Made by a program: the position numbers and the translations under genes
Shown: piece by piece, positions 35,623 through 49,189 of the stretch
Layout of the letters: each line of letters opens with the position of its first letter
Position numbering within the stretch: position 1 is the first letter of the stretch
DNA from: Cunninghamia lanceolata
Lineage: Eukaryota > Streptophyta > Pinopsida > Cupressales > Cupressaceae
Assembly (NCBI GenBank): GCA_027924645.1
Contig: BSBN01000355.1
Span: 496,001 to 560,000 of the forward strand
Direction of reading: 5' to 3'
DNA: 64,000 nt
Notes under the pieces: generated by a model
What the model was told of the DNA's origin: nothing
Databases searched by the model: none
The model's input: only the letters and a program-made list of their open reading frames with translations

Positions 35623-38600
35623 TGATGGGACCCTGTAAAATTTTCTCCCTGGTTCTAGTATTTTGCCCAAACTTGTGTAATCATGCTAAAAGGTCTCTGA
35701 CCTAGGGTTTTATATATCAAAAACACTCTAAAAATGCCTCTTAAACCCTAAACCCTAGTATTGTTCAAAGTAAACGGAAAAGAATTACTTCTGTTATAAT
35801 CCTAAGATGACCATTTATCACATGTTACCCAATTCTTTAAGTTGTTGTGTTATATCTTGAAACACATTTTTAACCAGCCCCTTGCCTATCACTTACTTTT
35901 GCCCATATCCAATGTTTTTCAAATGTGTCAAAATATTTTATATATATTTGACCCCTTAAATGGTCCCATGGCCCCCTCCTTCCTAGTAGGCAAAGGTTGT
36001 TTTCAAATGTACATGCCAAGGGTCGAGCCCCACTAACTTTTGATGATAGGTGGCACGCTCTCTATTGTTTCCGTTGTTGCACTAAAAATAAAATATTAAA
36101 AAAATAATCATTCATAGAGTAGCAGAATGCTACCATTTGGTAGGCCTCATTGTCATCTTTTAATAGATATTGGATCCTCGGCGGACACATGGCGATCTCC
36201 TATAATTTTTGTCATTCCACGGGGCTTCACTAGGGGGTCCCACTAGACATCAGCAGAAGAGCAGAATTGTGACATGTGGCTTTTGGAATAGGTGATGAGG
36301 TCTTGACGGATGGAAGAGGTTATGTGGCAGAGTTTTTATGGGCTGAAGTATGTTTTGGGATCCATTCCACTTTACGTGGCAAATCTGATGGTTTCTACCA
36401 TTCCACAAGAATCAATCTTTTGCCCGATCTTCTCGATGCGGAACCACATAAAGCCTCCTAGCTAACACTATTTGAAAAGTCTTCTCAAGGTCCTGGCTCC
36501 AGTGGCATTCCAAGTGGCTAGGTATTATTAGCCTATGCTCATTTGGTATTGATAGCGGGTTTTCTTTCCCTATTTAATTAAACTAACATTGTTGATTCAA
36601 GCCAACTAATACACTAATCAACGACTCATATTTAAAATTTAAAAATTGACGTGTTGGTGCGTGATCTAAGATACAATAGTGCAAAATTAATTTCTCAGGC
36701 GTGTGCAAGTTCTCCATCACTGCCACTACAAGGAAATTTACAAACTGAAAGATTGGCCTGATGCATAATTGACCCTTGGGGATCCGTGCTTCTACTAGAA
36801 ATGACCTCTTGTATGCTTCATGATGAGTTGTGGTAGGATGATTAGGCTGAAATGTTGAAACCAAGACAACTAATTTGGTGGCTTCAATGTAAGAAGTGAT
36901 GTTTTCAGTTATTTGATGTGATGAAATGTTATCTATTGGCCCTTTTCTAATGATCATCAAAGGATTTTTTATTTATGGCCAATATGTCATGGAGAAGACT
37001 GGAATTAATTGATCAGGGACATATTAGAGCATATAAAATCTATCAAATTTTCTATAAATAGACATCTTTGATGATGCTCCATCTACTATTTGTTCATTTA
37101 GACAGTATGGATTTTCACTGCTTTTGTGTGCTCTTTTTGCTCCCCTGTTCTGTAGGATTCTCTTCTTTGTTCTCATGGTTAGCAATTTGTCCTTATAGAA
37201 TTAGGAGAGTTAGAGGATTTTATCCTATAGAATGAAGGAAATGGAAAGATTTTGGGGCAGTAGTAGCATCCATTGAGCTGATGTGAACTTTCCTCCTTCC
37301 TACCTTTTCATCTGGATGTGGGCTCTAAGTTTTAATCTCCATCCTCCAATAGTTTCTACTTCCCTTGAGGTGGCATATTTTCTTCTTAGGCAGAGAGGCG
37401 TCATTGCTTCCTCTACCCCTCCCTTACATCTAATTTTCCTAACAGAGCCTTAACTCTAGGTGTAAGAGGATTGCCCCTCATGATGAAACATGTGGAGGTA
37501 GAGAGATTTTTTGTTGTTGTTTCTACTACACCATTGGCTAGATAAATGGAGTAGCCATGTCTAGCCTAGTGTGATTTCATCTAGTTTTTGTCTGGTGGAG
37601 GAGGTTGGAAACCTCTCAATCAAAAGTGAGGAATCACACCCCTATAAGGAACACTGGGCATAATGAAGGGTATTCTAGTTTTTGGGTTCCTTGCAGGTAT
37701 TCTCACTCTTGCATGTGTTGGTGGAGTAGGCAGAGCAGTGAATGCTCTTATTGAACAAGTAGATGGCACTTGAAAGGCATTCAAGCTCCAACAATGTCAG
37801 ACACGCTGTCAACCATCAACAATAGCCTGGTCCAACTTCTTGCTAGAATGAGGAAGCATACTGATCAAAACAAATATCTTAGCATGATGGAGGTATTTTG
37901 TTACAAAGGTATCTCTTGCCAGTTAAGAGATGGTTACATCTGCATCCTATTACAACTTAATGTATGTTAGTTGAAAATGTGACATCTTTGTCTTTTAGCC
38001 TAAATCTTGTTTGCTCCCTTGTTCTATAAAAGGAAATTTAGTGCTTATTGTCAATTATTGGTTCGAGGTCATACTTTCCAGACCTATTCTGAAGAATGAG
38101 ATCAATCTAGTCTAGGAGACATCTTGTATAGCTAGTATTTGAAAATAGAATTATTTTTCTTATTTTTGGTGTTATAATGAGTTCATACTTTGATATATTT
38201 GCAAAACTGTTTGTAATACAATATTGGTTTATTATACAACTTTGTTGTTGAGTTTCATATTTTACTATCTCCTACTCATGTACACATTACTACATTTATG
38301 AATACAATTTGGTTAAGGATCAATTTATTCATCATAAAAGTCTTTCATGTGCATGCATATTTTTCTTATGGTATTTACTCAAGTAGTAAAATAATTGTTG
38401 TAAGAAGATATTGAATGTAATATTTGTTTACAATGATAACTAAGTGGAGTTAATCTTGAAACTAGTAGAATATTATAATGTAATGCATTATGTTATTGTT
38501 ACAGTATACTGAATGCTTATTGGTTACAATGAGTTTTTCATTTATATCCATTTCTAACTCTATGACCCCATGAATTAGGCATTGATCCTATAGAAGTGTT

Positions 38601-39002
38601 ACTTTATACAATCTCCTTATCATCCTCATCTAAATATTAGAACAAATTTCCATTTCAGTTGTAGGTTATAGGTATTAGTTTATCTACATATTCTTCTACA
38701 AAGAATTATGTTAAATCTTGAGAATATAGCCCATTACTTCACTATATCATTAATTCTTCAAGCATTCTAGAAAGAACATATCTGTTTAGACCAGTATTTT
38801 GAGAAGACAACAATTAACCCATACTCTAAATACTGTTAGGAACACCCTCCTTGGTCTTGCAGATCCCAAAGTGCAAAGGAAAAGGATTGAAAACCCCTTC
38901 CTATTCATTGGTGAATCCCTCAAGGCAAATCCATTATTAGAACTAGTTATTTTATAGATTTTTTCTTCTTATGATCAGGTTGGGAATTTAAAACAACCAA
39001 CA
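35623..39002 (+). repeat. O 3' LTR (3380 bp)
   Basis: Colinear copy of 6904-10237 with the same ends (TGATGGGACC, ACCAACA) and many substitutions and small indels. A clear polypurine tract is not evident just before it (35599-35622 reads ACAGACATCCCCAATTAGAG-rich sequence). Confidence 0.92.
37052..37061 (+). promoter_or_regulatory. TATA-box candidate in O 3' LTR
   Basis: CTATAAATAG, the counterpart of 8304-8313. Confidence 0.5.
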
Positions 39003-39496
39003 CTTTTGAGGGCTATAGATAAGGCTGGGGTTTAGTAGTATGTGGAGCATGGCATCTAACTTGTAGATCAGGTTAAACAGTGTCCAAGTTTGGTCGGGCT
39101 AAAAATTTGGAAATAAATAACATGGGTTGGGAAGAAGCCTAATTCTTCTCGATAAGATAGCCTGGCTGCTAAAAATAGATAGGGCTTTGAGGTGACTCAT
39201 ATCTACCTCATATGTACTTGTGTATGATGTTAACCTACTACTTCCACACAGTTCTCCCAAACAGTGTCAACCTACTACTAAGAAAGGTAGTTCACCCAAA
39301 AGATAGTATCCTAAAACCAAGGTGATGAAAGGTTGGAGTTGTAGATTGAGTTCCTATACAGTGAAAAGAGAAAATTAGTGTAAATTTATATAAGTGATTC
39401 AAATGTTCTCCAAAAGAAGTTAGCAAGTAGGTAAAAGAACTATCACATGATGCTACATCAATAGAGTAGGAGACTCCCATCTATTGGAGATCTAGA

Positions 39497-39608
39497 TCAT
39501 TGTATCAAAAGTTTAAAACATACAAGAAAATATAGAGTTCCAACATCAACACAAAAAAGACATCAAAAGTTAACAAACATACAGAAGCATATACAATTCC
39601 AATATCAG
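39497..39608. repeat. About 50-bp tandem duplication
   Basis: Copies at 39497-39546 and 39561-39608 share ATCAAAAGTT...AACA-ACATACA-AA-ATATA-A-TTCCAA-ATCA-CAC in order. 39003-39490 shows no gene. Confidence 0.7.
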
Positions 39609-39766
39609 CACTACAAGGAAAAAAATTAACTTGAGGCCTAGAAAAGGAGGCTTTGGAAACATTGCTAACATTTTGCTAAATTTTGATAACCAAACGAAGA
39701 TGCAACACTTTCAAATGTTGAAGATGCACTTGCATCAAAAGCAGCAACTTGCTAAACATAAGGAGG

Positions 39767-40379
39767 ATTGATGATTATGCTTTTGGATTAAACTGTGTGT
39801 ATTTTTTCTTCAACATTTCGGATCACACTCAGTGATCCATCATTAGGAAGAGGATGTATGTGATTAGGATTACAGACTTATCCTTTAAAAGGATGAATAG
39901 GTAGGCTTAGGTTTAGTGACGTGGACACAAGCCAACAATAAAACAAAGAATTAAAAAACAATAAATATGTGAGAAATGGATAAATAATATTATAATAAAA
40001 GAAGAATAAGAAAAATGGATTAATTAAATAAGAAAGGAAATAGCAAGTATAATTAGCATTTACCTCTTCACTTAATATTTATTAATTTTGATATACTTGC
40101 TATTTCTTTTCTTATTTAATTAATGCATTTTTCTTCTTCTTCTTCTTTTATTATAATATCATTTATCCTTTTCTCACATATTTATTGTTTCTTAATTCTT
40201 TGTTTTATTGTTGGCTTGTGTCCACCTCACTAAACCTAACCCTACCTATTCATCCTTTTAAAGGGTAAGTCTGCAATCCTAATAACATACATCCTCTTCC
40301 TAATGATGGATCACTGAGTGTGATCCAAAACGTTGAAGCAAAAATACACACAGTTTAATCCAAAATCATAATCATCAAT
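39767..40379. repeat. Long inverted repeat: about 286-bp arms around a 40-base loop
   Basis: The left arm 39767-40051 and right arm 40092-40379 are reverse complements over nearly their whole length with scattered mismatches and small indels. Examples: ATTGATGATTATG / CATAATCATCAAT at the outer ends, GGATCACACTCAGTGATCC / GGATCACTGAGTGTGATCC, TAGCAAGTATA / TATACTTGCTA at the loop. No clear target duplication flanks it, although AAGGAGGATTG occurs at its left edge and again at about 40412. It could be a foldback transposon, a transcribed hairpin or a chance inverted duplication. Confidence 0.92.
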
Positions 40380-42340
40380 TCTATGGACTGTGGAAAACTC
40401 ATGCCCACTATAAGGAGGATTGCTACCAAATCCAAAGGAAGGGCTGCTTGATGCCCTAGTAGCTGGGATACCAAGAGATGTCAGTGTGTTCATTGCAATA
40501 AATGCAGGGGATGTGGTACCAAATGCCTATGTAAAACTGGTATCTACAATTCAGAGGATAACAATCAATTTCCCCAACATGTTAGTTTGCCTAGGCTCGT
40601 GGGACATTGAGAGAGCTCCTATGGAGAGACTTTGAGAGAGAAATAGAACTACACTTTTTTGTGAAAGGCTTGATGTAACAGCCATTGGCAGAGCTTGTTA
40701 CTATCATAGCCATTCTTTTGTAATATATGGGTAAACTTTTGGGTATCAGAAACATAGGTTTTATCTTGTGGGTAGCAATTCAAAATAAAGAAGGGTTTTA
40801 CAATGAAGTAGAAAACATGTCAATTAGAATGAAACAAAAATGGCACTGAAAAGTGCAGCCCCTGCTATTGCTAATAACAATACTATGGAACGAGGTTTAG
40901 GGTTGCGAAAGACTAATGCAAGATTTCCTTTGCTTGAGGTTGCTAACTGTGTGGCCAATACAGGTAGATGGGACTGATTAATACGTGTGAGTGCTAACCA
41001 TTGATCTCCATGCCATGAATGTATTCGATGAGCAAACAGTAGAGATGCAGACAATGACCATCTTTCTACTGGCAGTAAGGCACCATGATCTTGTAGTCTT
41101 GTACAGAGAATTTGATTTTTGACAAGCAGATAATATTTAGTAGAAGAAAGCTACACAAATATCTCAATGGAAGTTGACAAAGTAAGAGCAATCGCGATAG
41201 AGAACATTAAAGTCAACTCAAAAAAGCTAATAATGAATCCAGCTACTAGCAAGAGGAAACATTCAAAAAAGGGGAATGGGACCTTGAAGACTAGATATGA
41301 GGTTGTAAAAATGTTTCTCACATGGGTAGCTCATCATTAAACATGGAATAACTAGCTTTTTAAATGGACGGAACAATGAAATGTAATCCATGAAAAGTTG
41401 AAGTAGGGGGGCTTGTTAAGAACCTAAATGGTAACGGTAGATTCCAATTTGCATATGACCTTGGGACATAGCAAACCACTTAGTAGATGCTTATAGAGTA
41501 TTAAAAGGAGTGAAACTTGTAGCTGAGTAAGGCATCTAAAATATTATCTTCATTAGTCATTCCAAGTAAGTTATAAGCAACCTAGGAGATAATTCTCAAC
41601 CTAAATCTATTAGAATCACAATAATTATCTATCAGATTTTAAGCTTTGAAAATAGATTTGAAGCCATCAAATTCAACTGTGTTCTTTAGAGCTCAAAGAC
41701 GAGGACGAATGGCATAATGGATAATGAAGGTGCCCAATTAACCTTAGGCATCCTTCAAATTTAAATTTAACTAGAGAATTCATTATGATGAAAATAGATC
41801 TGATTTAAAAATCAAACTGGTCTTGCCACTCTTGTCTCAAATATGATTTGCACTCTTTTAAAGACGGAACTAAAATTCAGTAAAGATATGAGCTCTCCAT
41901 ATGAAGTTTGATGTTTAGACAAAGAGGTAAGAGGCCATGGATAGAAGAATCAGAAGAGTTCAAGTCAAAATCAGTAATTTAAGGATAGGGTAGCAATACT
42001 TGAGAACAAAGCATGGATAAATAAGGCTCACCAATCTCTTGTGGAGTTCATATCTATCCCCTAGAAAGTGGCATTGAAAATAGTAAAGAAAAGAAAATCT
42101 CAGGGAGGAATTGTCTGCTCCACTGTAGAAAAGGCTGATATTGATTGGAAAAATTTCTTTTGGGGTGCATGCTTAATTTTGTAAGGATAACCATTATGGT
42201 TGACTACCACATTTATCCCCTATTGAATCATTGGGAACATAGATTTAGCTTCAATGTGTGATTAACTCCCAAAATTCTCAAAGGTTTTTTTTTGGCTAGA
42301 TAGAGATGAGATAACACTCACACAGTTTGCCATCGTAAAA
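40380..42340. other. No recognisable gene
   Basis: The only frames of any length are 40420-40635 (plus, 71 codons, starting MLPNPKEGLLDALVAG) and 40824-41054 (minus). Neither carries a domain I know and neither has neighbours that extend it. They could be decayed exons or chance frames. Confidence 0.5.
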
Positions 42341-42343
42341 AAC

Positions 42344-42404
42344 ACTGATGTAATGGTTAAAGGGATATATTTGTATACTGGAGGTCCAAGTTTAATACCC
42401 CACA
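42344..42404 (+). repeat. Possible tRNA-derived SINE head
   Basis: CTGATGTAATGGTTAAAGGG resembles a pol III A box, and 40 bases on GAGGTCCAAGTTTAATACCCC resembles a drifted B box at tRNA-like spacing. The B-box match is only about 6 of 11 positions and no poly(A)/poly(T) tail or target duplication was identified. Confidence 0.3.
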
Positions 42405-45400
42405 CTAGATTAAAAAAGCCTACAACCTAGAAAGCAATATCTAAGCACCTAGGCAATGAAGCCAGCCATGTTAATGTGGCCTACACATGTCTGTGGAATT
42501 CAAACTTTTTGCGTGTATCCAATTTGCTCGGGCCCAGTAATGTTCCATATTTACCAATTTTAAAAACACACTTAGCCACCGTCATATTTTACCTTCCCTA
42601 AAAAGATCCATCAGTGTCTGATGAAATAGAGAGAGTCCATTATGTACTCAACCAATTCAGAGTGTAGATTGACCGATATAAATAGGTTGAGGTTATTTAT
42701 GTACTCAATCAACAGAAGCAAGAAACAGACTACCAATTTGACACAAGAAAGAAACATTTGCTCCAACTCACCACTAGACCATGGCTAGCTCGACTTGAGT
42801 CTCAGTCTTTAACTTAGCCTAAAATGGAGCTGTTTACTGGAAAATCAATTTGAATATTAATGAATATCCAGGCAATTTTTGGAAGCCATGCATTCAAATG
42901 TATCGAAATATCAAGCATAGCAAAATTTTGCTACTCAAGACTACCTCTCTAATTCTAGAATTATCAATTATAGTGTAGAACAAATCATTTTCATGGGGAA
43001 ATTTCTGAATATAATAAATACAACACAAATTATACTGAAATTTTACTTGTGACCAAACAAGTATGTATGTATAGCTTTTGCATATTAATATAAACTAGCA
43101 GTTGCACTGATTTTGTGCGTAACAAAGTAGTCGATAGGCAAATTGAGATCTGGATGATATGCTCGAAATTGTTTCTCCAAATCATTAACTTGACTGCCAT
43201 CCTTCATGACTATCTAAAGACTGACATTGAGTTGGAAAAAATTATTCAATCTCTTCAAACACAAATACAGATAGTAGAAGGTTGGAATTCAATCATGAAA
43301 CTCCAAACAACCTAAGAAGACATTTATCAAGAATCCAAGACACTTTCTCTAATCATTGATACATATCCTTGATATGAGTTGGGAGCATGATCCCTACAAA
43401 TCCTGGCTTGGTTCTGCTTCTCTTTATCTAAGTAATTAATTATGTTCTTTTGCTGATATCTACTTTCTCAAGTTCAAGGTTATTGGCATTAGCTCTTACT
43501 GCAAGCGAAATTGCAATGGTGAGATCGTTGAAGACTAAGAGGAGTTTGAAGGTGGAGGTTGCTATTCTGGCATCTAGTGAATCACTAATTGACGAACATT
43601 TATTTGATTTCTAGAAATATTCATATATAACATTTTCCATAGAGTTCAGTCTTCCTCTCTTCATTAATAATATCATCCTTAAGTATTGAAAGCGTTGTTG
43701 CTGAACGTTTCAACTGGAGACAGGGGTTGTAATAACATACCTATCGCTACTCTCAAAGCCATTGACTTGACTTAGTTTTTTCTCAGTCCTTTGCTAGAGA
43801 CTGTAGCCTTAATGTATGACTCTCTTGTTGTGACAGTTGTGCAATTTTAATGATTTTATTAAACTTTTTGCTGCTACTATTAAGTTTATTCATCTGTGTT
43901 GTATTTTGTAAACTTTCTCATATAAATATTGTTGTGGCTACTTTACAACTATTATTTGTAAAAAAAAAAAAAACATTACACGAATTTTCCCCTAAAAGCT
44001 TTGAATCCTTCCATCGAATATAAAATTGTATGGAACTCACTTGTTACAAACCAAACTTAACCAAGTTGTTCTTTCACTAATTTTCTTAGCCCTTTTTAGT
44101 TGAGAGAGGAGGAAATGTTTTAAGGCATTCAATGTGGAAATATATAATTAAATTTTTTCTTTCCCAACCATCCCAGGTGTATACTTAGTATAATTTGTGA
44201 AACTTTTAAAGATATCCATCTTAAGTCAGAAGCTACAGCATTGTGGAATTAAATTTTGTTCATGCTTACAATATACAGACCTAAACAACTTGATAATACA
44301 GTATTGAAGGTTACAAAACAAAGCAAAGCAAGGCATGAGAAAGCAAACAAAGCAATGAATCAAATTTCAAATGGTCAAAAGTTATAACATGGACCCTTGC
44401 TTGCCTCATACTTTTAAATTTGCATGCCCAAAGGAGCATGTTTGCCCCTGCCAAGACTTCAATCACTGAGTGACCTACAACTTAGGAAAAGAATTATATG
44501 CTGGTGATTGAGGCATCCAATGCATATAAAATGCAGGCATTAAAATTTATCCCAACTTAAATAGTATTATGAACAAGGAGGACCACAACAGTGGTATATA
44601 CAACAAATTCTGTCAATAAACTTGTAATTAAGACGACATAAATACACAATGATAACAACCACAAGGCATGTGGATCTACAAAGCACATACAACCACTACT
44701 AAGAGAAGCTAGTTCAAGAAAGAATATATGACTCTACATTACAAGTAATAACAAAAACACATGGAATAGTAAATTTTATTATTTACAAGATACATATGCA
44801 CTTTGTTCTCTCTATGTACAATTTTAAGTTAAGTTGAAGTATAGGTGGAGCCATTTCCCGTATTCTCTAACATTTTTTTCTTCTAGTAGGTAGGGGATCT
44901 ATAGTTTGGATATCTTGAGTATGATCTCTTCTGGAATCAGGAATGTTTGTCTTCCATCATCTACATTATGAAGAAAATATGTAAAGTGGATATCAAGTTC
45001 CAGAGGATACAAAGTTAACAAATGATAAGGATTACCTTTATGAGTTGTGTTGATAGAGCTAATTGGTAGGTAGGTTGTAAGATGCTATTAGATTATTTTT
45101 TGTGATTGCCTCAAGGTCTCCATTAATCTACAAATAAACAAAAACAAGAGTCAAGATCATAGGAATTGATGGAACATGAAATGTTAGTAAAACTGGAAGC
45201 ATACACATGTACCTGGATGTTGTTACAGGATAATATGTGTAAACAAGCCTCTTCTTTCTTCATGATTGTTGTATACCGATTGTTTTACATTTTAGAGTAG
45301 CGTGTAAAAGAGAAAGCAGGTTCTATGTGGATATTTTCTATGGACATGACTCTGAATATGTTTTGGTGCATCAAGACATGACTGGACCCACATTTTTAGT

Positions 45401-45855
45401 CTCTTATGAGTTTTGTTAGCTTCTTGAGAAATTTTTACTTATGAATTCAAACAAGCACACTACTACTATTGTTCGAATGATTGTGAAAATGAATGAGGGA
45501 AAACAAAAAGAAATAATGTTCTTGCCTTAAAATGATGCATGTAATAATACAATATAATGCATCACTACGTCCCATTAGTTATCATAGTAAATACATCAAT
45601 CAACATTGAGAAAATAAAACATGGGATACCTCGCATTAGATTTATAATTAAATTACTGTTATATTTCATAATAAATATCTTTAATTCTTTATTTTATTTT
45701 AATTGTTTTTTATAAATTATTTTATATTAAATTCTAAAATAATATTATGTTTTCCAAACTCAATTTTAATATTATATTTTACTTTAAAATAAAACAGCAA
45801 TAAATATACAAAATAATATAATAAATATATATTAATGTCAATTTTTTCATTTGAA
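42405..45855. other. No recognisable gene; poly(A) run at 43960-43973
   Basis: The A14 run follows sequence that looks like a 3' untranslated region (43430-43959), so a retroposed transcript end is possible, but no ORF or target duplication supports it. 45620-45850 is very AT-rich. The frame 43115-43315 has no known domain. Confidence 0.45.
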
Positions 45856-45869
45856 TTATTTTATTTTAA

Positions 45870-46340
45870 TATAAATTTCTTGAGGACTTGTGGTCTTCCA
45901 AGAAGGGTTAGATTCTTCAATTGTACTGGAAGTTAACTTTGAACTTCTATTGGTTTCAAAATTAGTATAGGATATGCCATTACTTCTGACCGCTTGTTCG
46001 ATAGGATTTGGAGAGGATTTTATCATATCCTTGAACCCTTGATTAAACTTGACATCCCTACTTGTCAACACATCCTCCACACTAGGATCATTAAACCTAT
46101 ATCATTCCCTGTGATCATCATAGACGACAAGGATACACTTAACACTCTTACTATCAAATTTATTTTGTTTAATCTTATTAGGTATCTGGGAAAATGCATC
46201 ACATCCAATCACCCTAAAATACTTAACATTTGGTTTCTCGCTACTCCATGCTTCCTTGGTATTTTGTAAACAAGTTGTAGTAGATCTATTCAAGACATGT
46301 GAGTTTCCATATTGACAACCTCACACCAAAGAAACAAAGG
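45870..46340 (-). pseudogene. Ty1/copia integrase C-terminal fragment (broken)
   Basis: On the minus strand the frame reads VLNRSTTTCLQNTKEAWSSE, KPNVKYFRVIGCDAFSQIP and KFDSKSVKCILVVYDD (46102-46293), the classic copia block after the integrase core. It is followed, after a short gap, by a DVLTSRDVKFNQGF segment (45990-46080), the usual RDVxFNE motif. Upstream, WCEVVN-like residues in a stop-broken frame reach about 46340. No RT or LTR was found, so only a scrap remains. Confidence 0.85.
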
Positions 46341-46465
46341 AAGATTGTAACATGCATCATGCCATTTCCACTAAAGCCGTCCATGAAAAAATGACAAAAA
46401 AATAGTATTGATTTTGAGGAAGTTTGTATGGATTTAAACTCAATACTTGGTGAAAGTATGGGTTA

Positions 46466-46772
<307 letters not shown>

Positions 46773-46899
46773 AATACTTGGTGAAAGTTTTGAATTTGAC
46801 CCAAAAAACTTTGAAAATTGACTAAACAAAAAGGTAAGATAAATGAGAAGACACTTACATGTGCACCATTTCAGCACTCTGCAAATTGTAAAATATAAT

Positions 46900-48836
46900 A
46901 GACTATTTAAAAACATTTTTTAAATTAGAAAATAGACTTTTTTAAAAGTATTTTTTTAATAATACAAAATCAAATCACAAATCATTACAATTTAAATTAG
47001 AAGCAGATAAAACGGCCACATAACATGTTAACAAAATTATTATAATGATTTAACCATTTATGTGAGTAATAATAGACCAATAAGACAAAAGGAGACAAAT
47101 AATATTTAAAGAATCATGATAAAATACTATACAAATGATAAACATTGTATCGTTTCATATTGTTTGAAACAAATTTGAAAGAAGTACATCACATCATTTA
47201 TCTTCTAATAATTTTAGTGTTTCTTTTTTAACTTTTCAATTGGTCACTTGCTTTCCCTTTTCCATCTTTTTGTAGCCATCATATGTAAATTGTTAAAAGA
47301 AATAATTCAGTTTCTTTCTCACCTTTTTCATGTAAATGTCTTAAACTTGGAAAATATTCTTCTTTTTTTTTAATTCCTCTATCTTTCATTAATTTATTTA
47401 TATCATTAAAAAAATATAGATACATTAAAGAATAATGAATGTTATTAGAGAGTATACAAGATTTTTTATTTTCCAAACTTTAAAAAAAAAGCCCTACATA
47501 AAAACAAAATCTCATTGCCACTTGAAGTTACTAGATTGATGACATGTGCTCACAGATCTAATTTTTGTGTCAAGTTATGTAAATTCTTTTAGAACACAAT
47601 TATTTTAATATTACAAGTTCATTTAAATATGTAGTAGTGTCACTTTAAAAAGAAATTTAAGTGATGTATACACCACCACTCACAAGACATTATCAATAAT
47701 CTACCAAGGTGGAATCCTCCAACCAATTAAACAAACTCCGCCTCTATTTTTATACTTCTTTAGAAAGTTTATTCAGATAAAGCCACATTATGTTCCACTA
47801 TAGTTGGTTATTCAAGGGCATCTTGGTCATCGAAGGCTATAGTCAAGGTGACAGGGTTGTTAATGAGCATTTAGGGGATAATGTTACATTGTGGTTGACT
47901 TTGCCAAGACTAATTGAGAGGACATTCCATTTTGTAGATTCATGTAAGCCATGTTATGAACTATGTGAAAATTTGATTTCATGTGCAAAAAAGTAGATCA
48001 CAAACATGAGGAGTTTGGCCTTGTAAGTTTATATGCATTAAAGTGTTCAAATGATCTTATGTTGGCAATCAAGTCTCAAACACTTGCATAATATCCAATC
48101 AATTATTCACATATATGTGTGAGTAACTCTTCCCCACAAAATCCCTTGGTAGATTTCTAAGAGGATGTCCATAGATTTTGCCTTGAAAATCTAGTCATTT
48201 CATCTAAAATCGATTATTTTGCATATAGTTTGCACCTGAAATAGGTTGTCTACAATCTCTGCCATCTTTGTCTACCATTGAAATACCAAATGCACCTCAA
48301 AAATTACTCTTTCTGTTTGATTTTAGAGGGTCTAAACCAACATGCATTGGAAATGATCTATCTTGCACGGGTCCACAAGTCAAAGTTGATGTGTTGGAAT
48401 ATTTTATCTTAAGCTCAAGCGATTAACAACTTTTGAACTTGATATAGACGATGCATTTCATGTACCTATAATATCCACAAAAAGGAAGGATCCATTAGAG
48501 CTTCCTCAATAGTCCATTGTCTTCTTGACACAAAACTATCATCCATGATGTATCTAATCTGCTTCTCTAACTTTGTAACCTTGGTTACTAGAAAATGAAA
48601 TTGCATTTTATGTTTTATAAATGTCCTCAAATAACCAAAAGTAGTTAATTAGACTCAAAGATGTATTAAAATATAGGATATAGTCAAGTAGGAAGTACCT
48701 CATGCATCATAAAAATTTATCAATATGAAGCTAAATAAGATTATCAAACATTAATTAAATTTATCATTGGTTCACTGTGTATCAAGCAAGGACTGACTTC
48801 TGTTTAGACAATAAGAAAGAAATTATATTAATATAA
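46900..48836. other. AT-rich stretch, no recognisable gene
   Basis: A plus frame at 47790-47996 and an open minus stretch at about 48470-48600 (reading KVTKLEKQIRYIMDDSF, then RRQWTIEEALMDPSF) look faintly protein-like but match no family I can name. Confidence 0.4.
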
Positions 48837-49189
48837 GAGACAAAGCTTCAAGAGAAATTGTGTACAAAGTGATTGAAAACTCTAAATTTGAAACCACACA
48901 TTGTTGTTCATTGTTAGGATGAATGATAAGAAAATAGATGTAGGTTTATCATATGGATAAACCAATTATATGTAGGGATCTTGCATCTACTTTCTTATCA
49001 TTCATACTGATGATGAATCACAATTTGTCATTTGAAACATCAATATTTTAGTCTCTTTGCACACAATAAGTATATATCAAGAGTCCACATCTGCTTTCTT
49101 ATTCATTCATCCCAAGGATGATCCACATGTGCTTTGAAACATCAATCTTTCAATCACTTTGAAGATAATTTTTTTGGGAGCTTTGTCTC
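48837..49189. mobile_element. Foldback MITE-like element (353 bp)
   Basis: Perfect 11-base terminal inverted repeat GAGACAAAGCT / AGCTTTGTCTC at 48837-48847 and 49179-49189. Inside, a roughly 100-base module (AAAGTGATTGAAA ... ATGAATGATAAGAAA-TAGATG) occurs once forward (48855-48950) and twice reversed (about 48965-49065 and 49070-49165). A target duplication is not clear. No coding capacity. Confidence 0.75.

Larger units (their letters stand above)
6904..39002 (+). mobile_element. O: outermost LTR retrotransposon with about 3.3-kb LTRs, gag only, interrupted by T
   Basis: Two long direct repeats (6904-10237 and 35623-39002) begin TGATGGGACCCT and end AACCAACA. The flanking pentamers are CTTCT (6899-6903) and CTTTT (39003-39007), a probable target-site duplication with one mismatch. 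A primer binding site follows the left LTR, so the element is on the plus strand. Without the inserted element T its internal part is only about 2.7 kb: leader, broken gag and a further acidic ORF, with no protease, RT, RNase H or integrase recognisable. That makes it a non-autonomous element of the gag-carrying, long-LTR kind (LARD or TR-GAG-like). Confidence 0.88.

Noticed and set aside
40420..40635. Host gene exon of 71 codons
   Set aside because: No recognised motif, no neighbouring exon-like sequence, and it begins next to the long inverted repeat, so chance or decayed sequence is as likely.
42344..42404. Functional tRNA gene
   Set aside because: The A- and B-box-like words are too drifted and no cloverleaf can be formed; at most a SINE remnant.
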